Source: Prevotella sp. CAG:1092 (lineage in GTDB: Bacteria > Bacteroidota > Bacteroidia > Bacteroidales > Bacteroidaceae). From it: DNA of 13,103 nt. Below, one piece after another: positions 6,456 to 13,103 of this stretch (position 1 is its first letter; each line of letters starts with the position of its first letter). Location: assembly GCA_000436915.1 (NCBI GenBank), contig HF994068.1:1-13103 (forward strand), read 5' to 3'. A program made the position numbers and the translations under genes. The notes below the pieces were generated by a model. It had not been told where the DNA came from. It searched no databases and was given only the letters and a program-made list of their open reading frames with translations.

Positions 6456-7721
6456 ATGACAATACAGGATTTAAGTATATCATTAGATACCGTATGGATG
6501 CTATTGGCAGCCATGTTGGTATTCTTTATGCAGCCAGGTTTTGCACTCTGCGAGGCAGGTTTTACACGTAGCAAAAACACCGCGAACATATTGTTCAAGA
6601 ACTTTGTCGACTTCATGTTCGGTTCACTTCTCTTTTGGCTCGTAGGCTTCGGCTTCATGTTTGGAAGCGATGGTCAGGGCTTTATCGGAATGCCACATTT
6701 TGGCGATTTCTCATTCTATACTCATCCAGCAGGCTTGCCAACCGAAGGCTTCCTAATCTTCCAGACCGTGTTCTGTGCAACATCAGCAACCATAGTTTCA
6801 GGAGCAATGGCTGAGCGCACTAAGTTTTCTATGTATTGCGTATATTCAGTATTTATTTCGTTGTTCATCTATCCTATCTCAGGTCACTGGACATGGGGTG
6901 GCGGCTGGCTTTGCAATGGAGAAGCAGGCAGCTTTATGATGGATACATTTGGATATGCCTTCCACGACTTTGCAGGTTCTGCTATCGTTCACTCTGTAGG
7001 TGGTGTGCTTGCTTTCGTTGGTGCTATTGCCCTTGGTCCACGTCTTGGCAAATATGGTAAGGATGGCAAGAGCCGCGCTATTCCAGGTCACAACCTCATG
7101 GCAGCATCTCTTGGTGTATTCATCCTCTGGTTTGGCTGGTTCGGTTTCAACCCTGGTTCACAGCTTGCAGCATCAGGCGAAGTAAACAGAGTTGCTATCT
7201 CACACGTATTCCTCACCACCAACCTTGCAGCTGCAGCAGGTGGTATAGCCACCATGTTCACATCTTGGATTAAGTATGGCAAGCCTTCATTCTCACTCAC
7301 CCTCAACGGTATCTTGGCAGGCTTGGTAGCCATCACCGCAGGTTGCGACCTTGTATCTCCACTTGGAGCTGTCATCATCGGTTTCTTGGCAGGTGTAATC
7401 CTTGTATTCTCTATCGAGTTTATCGATACCAAGCTTCATATTGACGACCCTGTAGGTGCAAGCTCAGTACACGGTGTATGCGGTATCTTCGGTACATTGA
7501 TGACAGGTCTTTTGGCTGTCGATGGTGGTGCCTTCTATGGTGGTGGCTTCGGTTTCTTCGGAGCTCAGTGCTTGGGTATCCTCTGTATAGATGTATGGGC
7601 AGCAGTAGCAGGAGCAATATTGTTCTTCGGTATCAAGAAGCTTGTAGGTATCCGTGTTGACAAGCGTATCGAGGAAGAAGGTCTCGATATCTACGAGCAT
7701 GGAGAGAGCTGCTACAACTAA
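6456..7721 (+). CDS. amtB: Ammonium transporter
   Basis: Inner-membrane Amt/Rh-family channel that brings in ammonium, forming trimers with a twin-histidine pore. 421 residues, almost wholly hydrophobic segments, consistent with 11 membrane helices. Recognisable pieces are MQPGFALCEAGFTRSKN at 25-41, FQTVFCATSATIVSGAMAER at 102-121, DFAGSAIVHSVGG at 171-183 with pore H179, WFGWFGFNPGS at 225-235, and DDPVGASSVHGVCG at 330-343 with pore H339. The cytosolic tail EEEGLDIYEHGE is the conserved region that contacts P-II, so regulation by the neighbouring GlnK is expected. The start is placed at MTIQDLSI, directly after the A/C-rich leader; no cleavable signal peptide is obvious. Confidence 0.97.
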   Translation: MTIQDLSISLDTVWMLLAAMLVFFMQPGFALCEAGFTRSKNTANILFKNFVDFMFGSLLFWLVGFGFMFGSDGQGFIGMPHFGDFSFYTHPAGLPTEGFLIFQTVFCATSATIVSGAMAERTKFSMYCVYSVFISLFIYPISGHWTWGGGWLCNGEAGSFMMDTFGYAFHDFAGSAIVHSVGGVLAFVGAIALGPRLGKYGKDGKSRAIPGHNLMAASLGVFILWFGWFGFNPGSQLAASGEVNRVAISHVFLTTNLAAAAGGIATMFTSWIKYGKPSFSLTLNGILAGLVAITAGCDLVSPLGAVIIGFLAGVILVFSIEFIDTKLHIDDPVGASSVHGVCGIFGTLMTGLLAVDGGAFYGGGFGFFGAQCLGILCIDVWAAVAGAILFFGIKKLVGIRVDKRIEEEGLDIYEHGESCYN

Positions 7722-7729
7722 AGATTATA

Positions 7730-7761
7730 ATTACTATCCCTCATTAGTGGGGGATAGTAAT
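7730..7761 (+). terminator. Hairpin after amtB
   Basis: ATTACTATCCC (7730-7740) pairs perfectly over 11 bp with GGGATAGTAAT (7751-7761) around a 10-nt loop, starting 8 nt after the amtB stop. No clear T-run follows, so it may act as a 3'-end stabilising or processing hairpin, or as a partial terminator. Confidence 0.55.
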
Positions 7762-7804
7762 ATAAGCGAGTTTTAACCAGACTCATATATATTAACCATT
7801 TCTT

Positions 7805-7878
7805 GCTTCATCCTCAGTTATACCAGACAATTTAATTCCTTCTCTTTAGCAGAGGGACTGAGGGTGGAGCTTCTTTTT
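7805..7878 (+). terminator. Terminator-like or attenuator hairpin upstream of asnB
   Basis: GCTTCATCCTCAGT (7805-7818) and ACTGAGGGTGGAGC (7857-7870) form a 14-bp stem in RNA, two pairs being G-U, followed directly by TTCTTTTT. The 38-nt loop can hold a smaller hairpin (CCTTCT/AGAGGG). It sits about 105 nt before the asnB start and could either end the amtB transcript or attenuate read-through into asnB. Confidence 0.5.
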
Positions 7879-7881
7879 AAG

Positions 7882-7960
7882 ACCCCAATCGGTCATTAGA
7901 TTGAAAGAATCCATAAAATCATAACAACTCACCCATTTCGGTCTAATAACCGATTGGGGT
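7882..7960 (+). repeat. 19-bp inverted repeat in the asnB leader
   Basis: ACCCCAATCGGTCATTAGA (7882-7900) is repeated inverted as TCTAATAACCGATTGGGGT (7942-7960) with a single mismatch; the intervening 41 nt hold a small GATT/AATC hairpin. The right arm ends 14 nt before the asnB ATG. It could be an RNA structure controlling asnB translation, or a short non-autonomous element with terminal inverted repeats. The sequence alone cannot decide. Confidence 0.65.
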
Positions 7961-7974
7961 TAAACTTTACAACC

Positions 7975-9672
7975 ATGTGTGGAATAGTATCTATCTTTAA
8001 CATCAAAGAGCAGACTCAAGAGCTTCGACAAAAGGCTTTGAGAATGAGTCAGAAGATTCGTCATCGCGGTCCAGACTGGAGCGGTATCTGCTGCAAAGGC
8101 TCTGCTATCCTTGCTCACGAGCGATTGAGCATCGTAGATCCAGAGTCGGGTAAGCAACCATTGTTTTCGCCTGATGGCTGTCAGGTGTTGGCAGTAAATG
8201 GCGAAATCTATAACCATAAAGATATCCGCCAGAATTTTGCTGGAAGCTATGAGTTTCAAACAGGTAGCGACTGCGAGGTTATCTTGGCTTTATATCGAGA
8301 GATGATGGCTAAGACCTCTGAACCAACCAGTGCCGACATCACCGCAATGATAGAGCAGCTTAGCGGTATCTTTGCTTTTGCTCTCTACGATTCTGAGCGC
8401 GACACCTTTCTCATAGCTCGCGACCCTATTGGCGTGATACCTCTTTATATTGGTTACGACAAAGATGGCAAAGTGTATGTGGCAAGTGAACTGAAAGCTC
8501 TCGAAGGACAATGCGATTCGTACGAACCATTCCTTCCAGGACATTTCTATTGGAGCCGCACACCAAAGATGCAAAGATACTATACACGCGATTGGTTCAA
8601 CTATGATGCTGTGAAAGACAATGGTGCATCAGTGGCCGATGTGCACGATGCACTTGAAGATGCTGTGAAGCGTCAGCTTATGAGCGATGTTCCTTATGGA
8701 GTGTTGCTCTCTGGCGGCTTAGACTCGTCGGTGATATCTGCCATAGCAGAGAAATATTCTGCCAACAGAATAGAGGAAGACTGTAAGAGTCCGGCATGGT
8801 GGCCAAGGTTACATTCCTTTGCCGTAGGACTGAAAGGTGCTCCCGACTTAGCTAAAGCACGACTCGTTGCCGACCATATCGGTACCGTACACCATGAAAT
8901 CAACTACACCATTCAAGAGGGATTGGATGCTATACGCGATGTGATATATTTCATCGAAACCTACGATGTAACAACCGTTAGAGCAAGCACACCGATGTAT
9001 CTCTTGGCGCGTGTCATAAAGAGTATGGGCATAAAGATGGTACTATCGGGCGAAGGTGCCGACGAGATATTCGGTGGCTATCTGTATTTCCATAAAGCTC
9101 CTACCGCCAGGGCTTTCCATGAAGAGACTGTAAGAAAGTTGTCGAAGCTATATCTTTACGACTGTCTGCGTGCCAACAAGAGTCTTTCGGCTTGGGGAGT
9201 AGAGGGCAGAGTGCCTTTCTTGGACAAGGAATTCCTTGATGTTGCAATGCGACTAAACCCCGAGGCAAAGATGTGTCCAGGAAATACTATGGAGAAGAAG
9301 ATTGTGCGCGAAGCCTTTGCCGATATGTTGCCTGAAGAAGTGGCATGGCGACAGAAAGAGCAGTTTAGCGATGGAGTAGGCTATTCGTGGATAGACACCT
9401 TGAAGGAGATAACAGCTGCTGCCGTTAGCGACGAACAGATGGAGCATGCTGCCGAGAGATTCCCAATCAATCCTCCTCGCAACAAAGAGGAATACTATTA
9501 TCGCTCTATCTTTGCCGAGCATTTCCCATCAGATAGTGCTGCTCGCAGTGTGCCGAGTGTGCCAAGCGTGGCTTGCTCTACTGCAGAAGCATTGGCATGG
9601 GATGCTGCATTCAAGAATATGAACGATCCAAGCGGACGTGCCGTTGCAGGAGTTCATGAACAGGCTTATTAA
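7975..9672 (+). CDS. asnB: Glutamine-hydrolysing asparagine synthetase B
   Basis: Makes asparagine from aspartate with ATP and the amide of glutamine. 565 residues, close to the 554 of E. coli AsnB. The N-terminal glutaminase half begins MCGIVSIF, with catalytic C2 exposed after loss of Met; R50, N75, E77 (AVNGEIYN) and D99 (GSDCE) complete the active site. The synthetase half has the ATP P-loop SGGLDSS at 246-252, then LSGEGADEIFGGY and EGRVPFLDKEF. The frame is open for seven codons upstream (MGLNFTT), but that start would bury the catalytic cysteine and overlaps the leader inverted repeat, so it is rejected. A short low-complexity SVPSVPSVA lies near the C-terminus. It follows amtB by 253 nt of structured leader and draws on the glutamine made by GlnN. 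Confidence 0.96.
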   Translation: MCGIVSIFNIKEQTQELRQKALRMSQKIRHRGPDWSGICCKGSAILAHERLSIVDPESGKQPLFSPDGCQVLAVNGEIYNHKDIRQNFAGSYEFQTGSDCEVILALYREMMAKTSEPTSADITAMIEQLSGIFAFALYDSERDTFLIARDPIGVIPLYIGYDKDGKVYVASELKALEGQCDSYEPFLPGHFYWSRTPKMQRYYTRDWFNYDAVKDNGASVADVHDALEDAVKRQLMSDVPYGVLLSGGLDSSVISAIAEKYSANRIEEDCKSPAWWPRLHSFAVGLKGAPDLAKARLVADHIGTVHHEINYTIQEGLDAIRDVIYFIETYDVTTVRASTPMYLLARVIKSMGIKMVLSGEGADEIFGGYLYFHKAPTARAFHEETVRKLSKLYLYDCLRANKSLSAWGVEGRVPFLDKEFLDVAMRLNPEAKMCPGNTMEKKIVREAFADMLPEEVAWRQKEQFSDGVGYSWIDTLKEITAAAVSDEQMEHAAERFPINPPRNKEEYYYRSIFAEHFPSDSAARSVPSVPSVACSTAEALAWDAAFKNMNDPSGRAVAGVHEQAY

Positions 9673-9725
9673 TTTATCAACGATATCTGACTGAATAAAT
9701 ATATTTAATTAAGAGGTTTGTTACA

Positions 9726-9783
9726 AAAAAAGGTGCAACTTCACATTTCTTTCATTTTAGAAATGTAGAGTTGTGCCTTTTTT
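9726..9783 (+). terminator. Rho-independent terminator of asnB
   Basis: A 25-bp stem: AAAAAAGGTGCAACT (9726-9740) through ACATTTCT (to 9750) pairs with AGAAATGT (9759-9766) through AGAGTTGTGCC and six T (to 9783). There is one C-A mismatch and three G-U wobbles. The wobbles would be mismatches in minus-strand RNA, which points to the plus-strand asnB transcript as the target. Confidence 0.85.
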
Positions 9784-9815
9784 ATTTTGTATTGCCCTCG
9801 GTTTGCACTATCTTT
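9781..9815 (+). repeat. 35-nt direct repeat, copy 1 (possible second promoter)
   Basis: Identical over all 35 nt to 9856-9890. It carries a -33-like TTTG (9786-9789) and, 19 nt on, TATCTTTA (9809-9816), a -7 box whose last base is A instead of G because the repeat ends one base before it. It overlaps the end of the asnB terminator. Confidence 0.85.
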
Positions 9816-9855
9816 AGATAAGATAGGCTGCACCTCAGCAATAAAAATAAATGAA

Positions 9856-9890
9856 TTTATTTTGTATTGCCCTCGGTTTGCACTATCTTT
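9856..9890 (+). repeat. 35-nt direct repeat, copy 2
   Basis: Exact second copy of 9781-9815, offset 75 nt. The 40 nt between copies are unrelated, so this is a dispersed local duplication and not an array. This copy makes up nearly all of the promoter of the downstream glycosyltransferase gene. Confidence 0.85.
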
Positions 9891-9891
9891 G
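9861..9891 (+). promoter_or_regulatory. Promoter of the glycosyltransferase-GH97 pair
   Basis: TTTG (9861-9864), a 19-nt spacer and TATCTTTG (9884-9891) match the Bacteroidetes consensus exactly. The ATG at 9925 lies about 30 nt past the box, giving a short leader. Confidence 0.75.
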
Positions 9892-9924
9892 CAAAGAGTT
9901 TAACCTATTATAACCATTACTATT

Positions 9925-10947
9925 ATGCCACAACTGCATCCTGCCAAGACCGACATAGCCGTATTGCTATTGTTCTTTAATCGTCCTTCCACCTTTAAAC
10001 TTGTTTTTGAGGAGGTTAAGAAGGCACGCCCTTCTCGCTTGTTCCTATACCAAGACGGACCACGAGGCGAGAAGGATATGGCAGGCATAGAGGCTTGCAG
10101 AAAAATTGTGGAGGATATAGACTGGGAATGCGACGTGAGGAGGAATTTCCAAACTCGCAACTATGGCTGCGACCCTTCGGGCTATATGGCACATAAGTGG
10201 GCATTCTCGCTTGCCGACAAGTGTATAGTGTTGGAAGATGATGTGGTGCCAAGTCAATCGTTCTTCCCTTTCTGTAAGGAGATGCTCGACCGCTACGAGA
10301 ATGATGAACGAATAACTATGGTGGCAGGATTCAATACCGACGAGGTGACATCAGATGTACCTTACAGCTATTTCTTTACATCTGTGTTCTCGATATGGGG
10401 ATGGGCATCATGGCGAAGAGTGATAGATAAATGGGATGGCGACTACACATTCCTCAATGATGACTTCAATCGCACACAGCTTGCTCACCTTGCAAAGGAG
10501 CGTGGAGTGAGAAACGACTTCATGCAGATGTGCTACGACCACAAGGCTAACGGTAAACAATATTTCGAAAGCATATTTTGGTCAACAATGTTGATGAATA
10601 ATGGTCTTGCCATTATGCCAACAGTAAACCAAATAAATAATGTCGGAGCTACTGCCGACTCTACCCACTATGGTGAACTGCTAACTATGCCTAAGGCTCT
10701 GCGCCGTATATTCACTATGGCTCGCCTTGAGATAGATTTCCCATTGAAGCATCCTAAATATGTGATGGAATATGTAGACTATAAGCACCGCCTATATCGT
10801 CGCAATGCGTGGGGACATCCTTGGGTAAAGATAGCACGCTCGTTTGAAGAACTATTCTATAACCTTCGTCAAGCCAACTTCGCATATATCTGGAAGATGC
10901 TGACACGAAGAATAAGAAAGCTGATGGGAATAGAAAAGCATAAATAA
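9925..10947 (+). CDS. GT-A-type glycosyltransferase
   Basis: 340 residues, no signal peptide or obvious membrane helix, so cytosolic or membrane-associated. The N-terminal part, DIAVLLLFFNRPSTFKLVFE at 10-29 followed by LFLYQDGPRG at 39-48, is the nucleotide-sugar fold opening of family 2-like enzymes. IVLEDDVVPS at 101-110 holds the DxD-like metal motif (E104-D105-D106), and SIWGWASWRR at 156-165 is a block found in proteins often labelled HlpA-like or GNT-I-like glycosyltransferases. The C-terminal 60 residues are basic and may bind membrane or polymer. Donor and acceptor sugars cannot be told. It is 53 bp upstream of the GH97 gene with no promoter between, so the two are probably co-transcribed. 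The role may lie in surface glycan or protein glycosylation, by inference. Confidence 0.8.
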   Translation: MPQLHPAKTDIAVLLLFFNRPSTFKLVFEEVKKARPSRLFLYQDGPRGEKDMAGIEACRKIVEDIDWECDVRRNFQTRNYGCDPSGYMAHKWAFSLADKCIVLEDDVVPSQSFFPFCKEMLDRYENDERITMVAGFNTDEVTSDVPYSYFFTSVFSIWGWASWRRVIDKWDGDYTFLNDDFNRTQLAHLAKERGVRNDFMQMCYDHKANGKQYFESIFWSTMLMNNGLAIMPTVNQINNVGATADSTHYGELLTMPKALRRIFTMARLEIDFPLKHPKYVMEYVDYKHRLYRRNAWGHPWVKIARSFEELFYNLRQANFAYIWKMLTRRIRKLMGIEKHK

Positions 10948-11000
10948 TAATCAAATACATTTCTAAATTTATTATCAAAACTATTACTAATTACTTCAAA

Positions 11001-12962
11001 ATGAAAAAAGCAATTATTTTTTCGCTTGCTGCATTGATGACTGCCAATGCAATGGCTATTGATGTGAAGGTGGCATCGCCTGATGGCAAATTGCAGGTAA
11101 CTATATCTGACGAAGGTGGTAAACCAACCTACGTGGTAAACTACGATGGTAAGCAGATGATGACTCCTTCAGCACTCGGACTCAACACCAATATCGGTGA
11201 CTTCACACAAGGTCTTACCATCAAAGACTCTAAAGAAAATAGCATCGACAGCAAATATACCATGTCGCGCACTAAGACTTCTGAGGTTCATTATCAAGCT
11301 AACGAGGTGAATATCACTATGGAGAATGCTAAGAAGTGGGCTCTGACAGTTACATTCCGTGTGTCAAACTCTGATGTGGCTTTCCGCTACACTCTTCATC
11401 GTGGTAAGGGCAACAATCCTAAGTGTGCCGTTATCTATTCTGAGGCAAGTGCATTCAACTTCCCAGACTATACCACTACATTCATCTGCCCACAGAGCAA
11501 GACTATGGCGGGATGGGAACGTACAAAGCCATCTTACGAAGAGGAATATACTGCAGATGCTGCAATGGACGTGAAGTCGAAGTTTGGTGAAGGCTACACA
11601 TTCCCTTGCTTGTTCCATGTTGGCAACGATGGTTGGGTGCTCGTTAGCGAGACTGGCACTGGTAGCAACTATACAGGCTGCCACCTCAGCGACTATGAAA
11701 AGGGAAAGGGATATACTGTTGCATTCCCTAACAAAACCGAGATGAATGGCTTGGGAAGCGAATATGTTGGTATCATGGTGCCTGGTTCTACTCCTTGGCG
11801 TACCATCACTGTAGGTTCTAATCTTAAGCCTATCGTTGAAACTACCGTGGCTTACGACCTTGTAGAACCTCTCTATAAGCCATCGCGCGAATATAAGCCT
11901 GGCCGCTATACCTGGTCATGGTTGATGTGGCAGGATAATTCTGTAAACTACAACGATCAGGTTAAGTTCATCGACCTTGCTGCCACTATGGGCTATGAAT
12001 ATTGTCTCGTAGACGGATTGTGGGATAAGCAGATAGGCAGAGAGAAGGTTGAAGAGCTTTCACGCTATGCACAGTCAAAGGGTGTGAAGCTTATGCTTTG
12101 GTATAACTCTAATGGCTATTGGAATGATGCTCCGCAGGGTCCTCGTGGACGTATGCACACTTCTATTGCTCGTGAAGAGGAGATGGCATGGATGGAGAAG
12201 AATAATATCGCAGGTATCAAGGTCGACTTCTTTGGCTCTGATAAGCAAGAGATGATGAAGCTCTACGAAGATATCCTCTCTGATGCCAACCGTCATGGTC
12301 TGCAGGTGATATTCCATGGTTGCACAATCCCACGTGGTTGGGAACGTATGTATCCTAACTATGTTGCTTCTGAGGCTTTGCTCGCATCTGAGAATGTACG
12401 TTTCTCTGATCATCATGCTCGCCAGGAAGGTTTCGAACTCACCATGCATCCTTTCTCTCGCAACACTCTCGGTGCTGCCGACTGGGGTGGTGTAATGATG
12501 AATACCCACATGCATCAGGATAATAAAAGCGGACATCCACGCTACACTTCTGATATCTTTGAGATAGCTTCTGCTTTGGTTATCCAGACCAGCGTCAACT
12601 GTGTTTGCTTGTGCCCTAACAACCTCAACGAGTTGCCACAGTTTGAGATAGATTTCCTCAAGACTCTTCCTACTACATGGGATGAAACTCGCTATGTTGA
12701 TGGCTATCCTACACGCTATGCTGTGTTGGCTCGTCGTACTGGCGACAAATGGTATGTTGCAGGTCTTAATGGCACTTCAGAGCCTAAGACTCTTAAGCTC
12801 TCGTTGCCTATGTTTGCAGGCAAGACTGTAAACATCCTCGTAGATCAACCTAAGAAGAAGGGTGAATTCCTCCCAACTCCTGCTAAGAAAACCATAAAGG
12901 TTGGCAAAGATGGCACCGCAAAGGTTACTATCCAAGGTATGGGCGGAATCGTTATATATTAA
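11001..12962 (+). CDS. Secreted GH97 glycoside hydrolase (alpha-glucosidase/alpha-galactosidase type)
   Basis: 653 residues with a signal peptide (MKKAIIFSLAALMTANAMA, cleavage near 19), so probably periplasmic. An N-terminal beta-sandwich (about 20-280) opens with VASPDGKLQVTIS, typical of GH97; the (beta/alpha)8 catalytic domain follows from YTWSWLMW near 303, and a C-terminal beta domain closes it. GIKVDFFGSD has D409 where retaining GH97 enzymes carry the nucleophile, and E458 in YPNYVASEA is the likely acid/base. SusB-type inverting members have Gly at the nucleophile position and a HEA motif where this protein has FHGCTIPRG. So a retaining enzyme on an alpha-galactoside or alpha-glucoside is inferred; the substrate is open. 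There are no SusC/SusD genes in the window. Confidence 0.9.
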   Translation: MKKAIIFSLAALMTANAMAIDVKVASPDGKLQVTISDEGGKPTYVVNYDGKQMMTPSALGLNTNIGDFTQGLTIKDSKENSIDSKYTMSRTKTSEVHYQANEVNITMENAKKWALTVTFRVSNSDVAFRYTLHRGKGNNPKCAVIYSEASAFNFPDYTTTFICPQSKTMAGWERTKPSYEEEYTADAAMDVKSKFGEGYTFPCLFHVGNDGWVLVSETGTGSNYTGCHLSDYEKGKGYTVAFPNKTEMNGLGSEYVGIMVPGSTPWRTITVGSNLKPIVETTVAYDLVEPLYKPSREYKPGRYTWSWLMWQDNSVNYNDQVKFIDLAATMGYEYCLVDGLWDKQIGREKVEELSRYAQSKGVKLMLWYNSNGYWNDAPQGPRGRMHTSIAREEEMAWMEKNNIAGIKVDFFGSDKQEMMKLYEDILSDANRHGLQVIFHGCTIPRGWERMYPNYVASEALLASENVRFSDHHARQEGFELTMHPFSRNTLGAADWGGVMMNTHMHQDNKSGHPRYTSDIFEIASALVIQTSVNCVCLCPNNLNELPQFEIDFLKTLPTTWDETRYVDGYPTRYAVLARRTGDKWYVAGLNGTSEPKTLKLSLPMFAGKTVNILVDQPKKKGEFLPTPAKKTIKVGKDGTAKVTIQGMGGIVIY

Positions 12963-13077
12963 AAAGGTAAAAAGGTAAAAAAGTAAAAAGGTAAAAAATT
13001 GAGGGACATCCTTTACTTTTTTACCTTTTTCTTTATATATTTTTTCTCGGTATTCTTTTACCTTTTTACTTTTTTAT
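12961..13077. repeat. Array of AAAAAGGT/AAAAAGT units in both orientations
   Basis: About four units on the left (12961-12998) read AAAAAGGT or AAAAAAGT; inverted units occur at 13010-13030 and 13055-13076. Low-complexity arrays of this kind are seen between genes in Prevotella-like genomes (general knowledge). The last 23 bases of the window show nothing I can identify. Confidence 0.6.
12969..13030. terminator. A/T-rich inverted repeat downstream of the GH97 gene
   Basis: AAAAAGGTAAAAAAGTAAAAAGG (12969-12991, described here in short as repeated AAAAAGGT/AAAAAGT units) pairs with the C/T-rich arm at 13010-13030, with a 2-nt bulge and an 18-nt loop. The right arm ends in T-rich sequence, so it can serve as a terminator in both directions. 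A further C/T-rich copy at 13055-13076 could pair with the left arm instead. Confidence 0.6.
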
Positions 13078-13103
13078 ATTGGTGTCCGCTAAAAGTCTAA
13101 TGA

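Noticed and set aside
7954..7974. Upstream start for asnB adding MGLNFTT
   Set aside because: The glutaminase needs Cys directly after the initiator Met; the added codons also overlap the right arm of the leader inverted repeat.
7722..7974. Known riboswitch in the asnB leader
   Set aside because: I could not match the hairpins to any riboswitch class I know; only the inverted repeats themselves are supported.
13081..13103. Possible insertion-sequence end (GGTGTCCGCTAAAAG)
   Set aside because: The sequence has a faint resemblance to some IS ends, but the window stops here, so there is no second end or transposase to support it.

Overview
The window reads as a chromosomal segment of a Bacteroidales bacterium, most likely Prevotella or a close relative. 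Three things point there: a type III glutamine synthetase (GlnN) rather than GlnA, the LL-diaminopimelate aminotransferase route to lysine and cell wall, and promoters of the Bacteroidetes type (TTG/TTTG, about 19-20 nt, TAnnTTTG) with mostly no Shine-Dalgarno. The genus is inferred from overall character, not from a search.

Layout. Positions 1-480 hold no gene, only degenerate repeats and the terminator of the minus-strand unit. A minus-strand block follows from 5662 down to 481: dapF, dapL, a small TorF-like outer-membrane beta-barrel gene and glnN. A 349-bp divergent promoter region (5663-6011) separates it from a plus-strand block: glnK (P-II), amtB and, after a structured 253-nt leader, asnB (ends 9672). 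A strong terminator closes asnB. A second plus-strand pair follows: a GT-A-type glycosyltransferase behind a duplicated promoter, and a secreted GH97 glycoside hydrolase. The window ends in an A/T-rich inverted repeat array.

Function. The first seven genes form an ammonium-assimilation module. AmtB imports ammonium, P-II is expected to gate AmtB by binding its conserved C-terminal tail, GlnN makes glutamine, and AsnB passes the amide nitrogen to aspartate. DapL and DapF spend glutamate nitrogen on meso-diaminopimelate. The TorF-like barrel may be the outer-membrane partner of the system, but that is inference. The last two genes concern glycans and look unrelated.

The most interesting points are regulatory. 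An identical 20-nt A/C-rich leader word lies upstream of amtB, the TorF-like gene and glnN. Matched divergent promoters share their first transcribed bases. A 9-bp dyad sits between those promoters. A terminator-like hairpin and a 19-bp inverted repeat precede asnB. Two terminators are built from the same half-sites in swapped order. A promoter-bearing 35-bp sequence is duplicated ahead of the glycosyltransferase. No wholly new protein system is visible.
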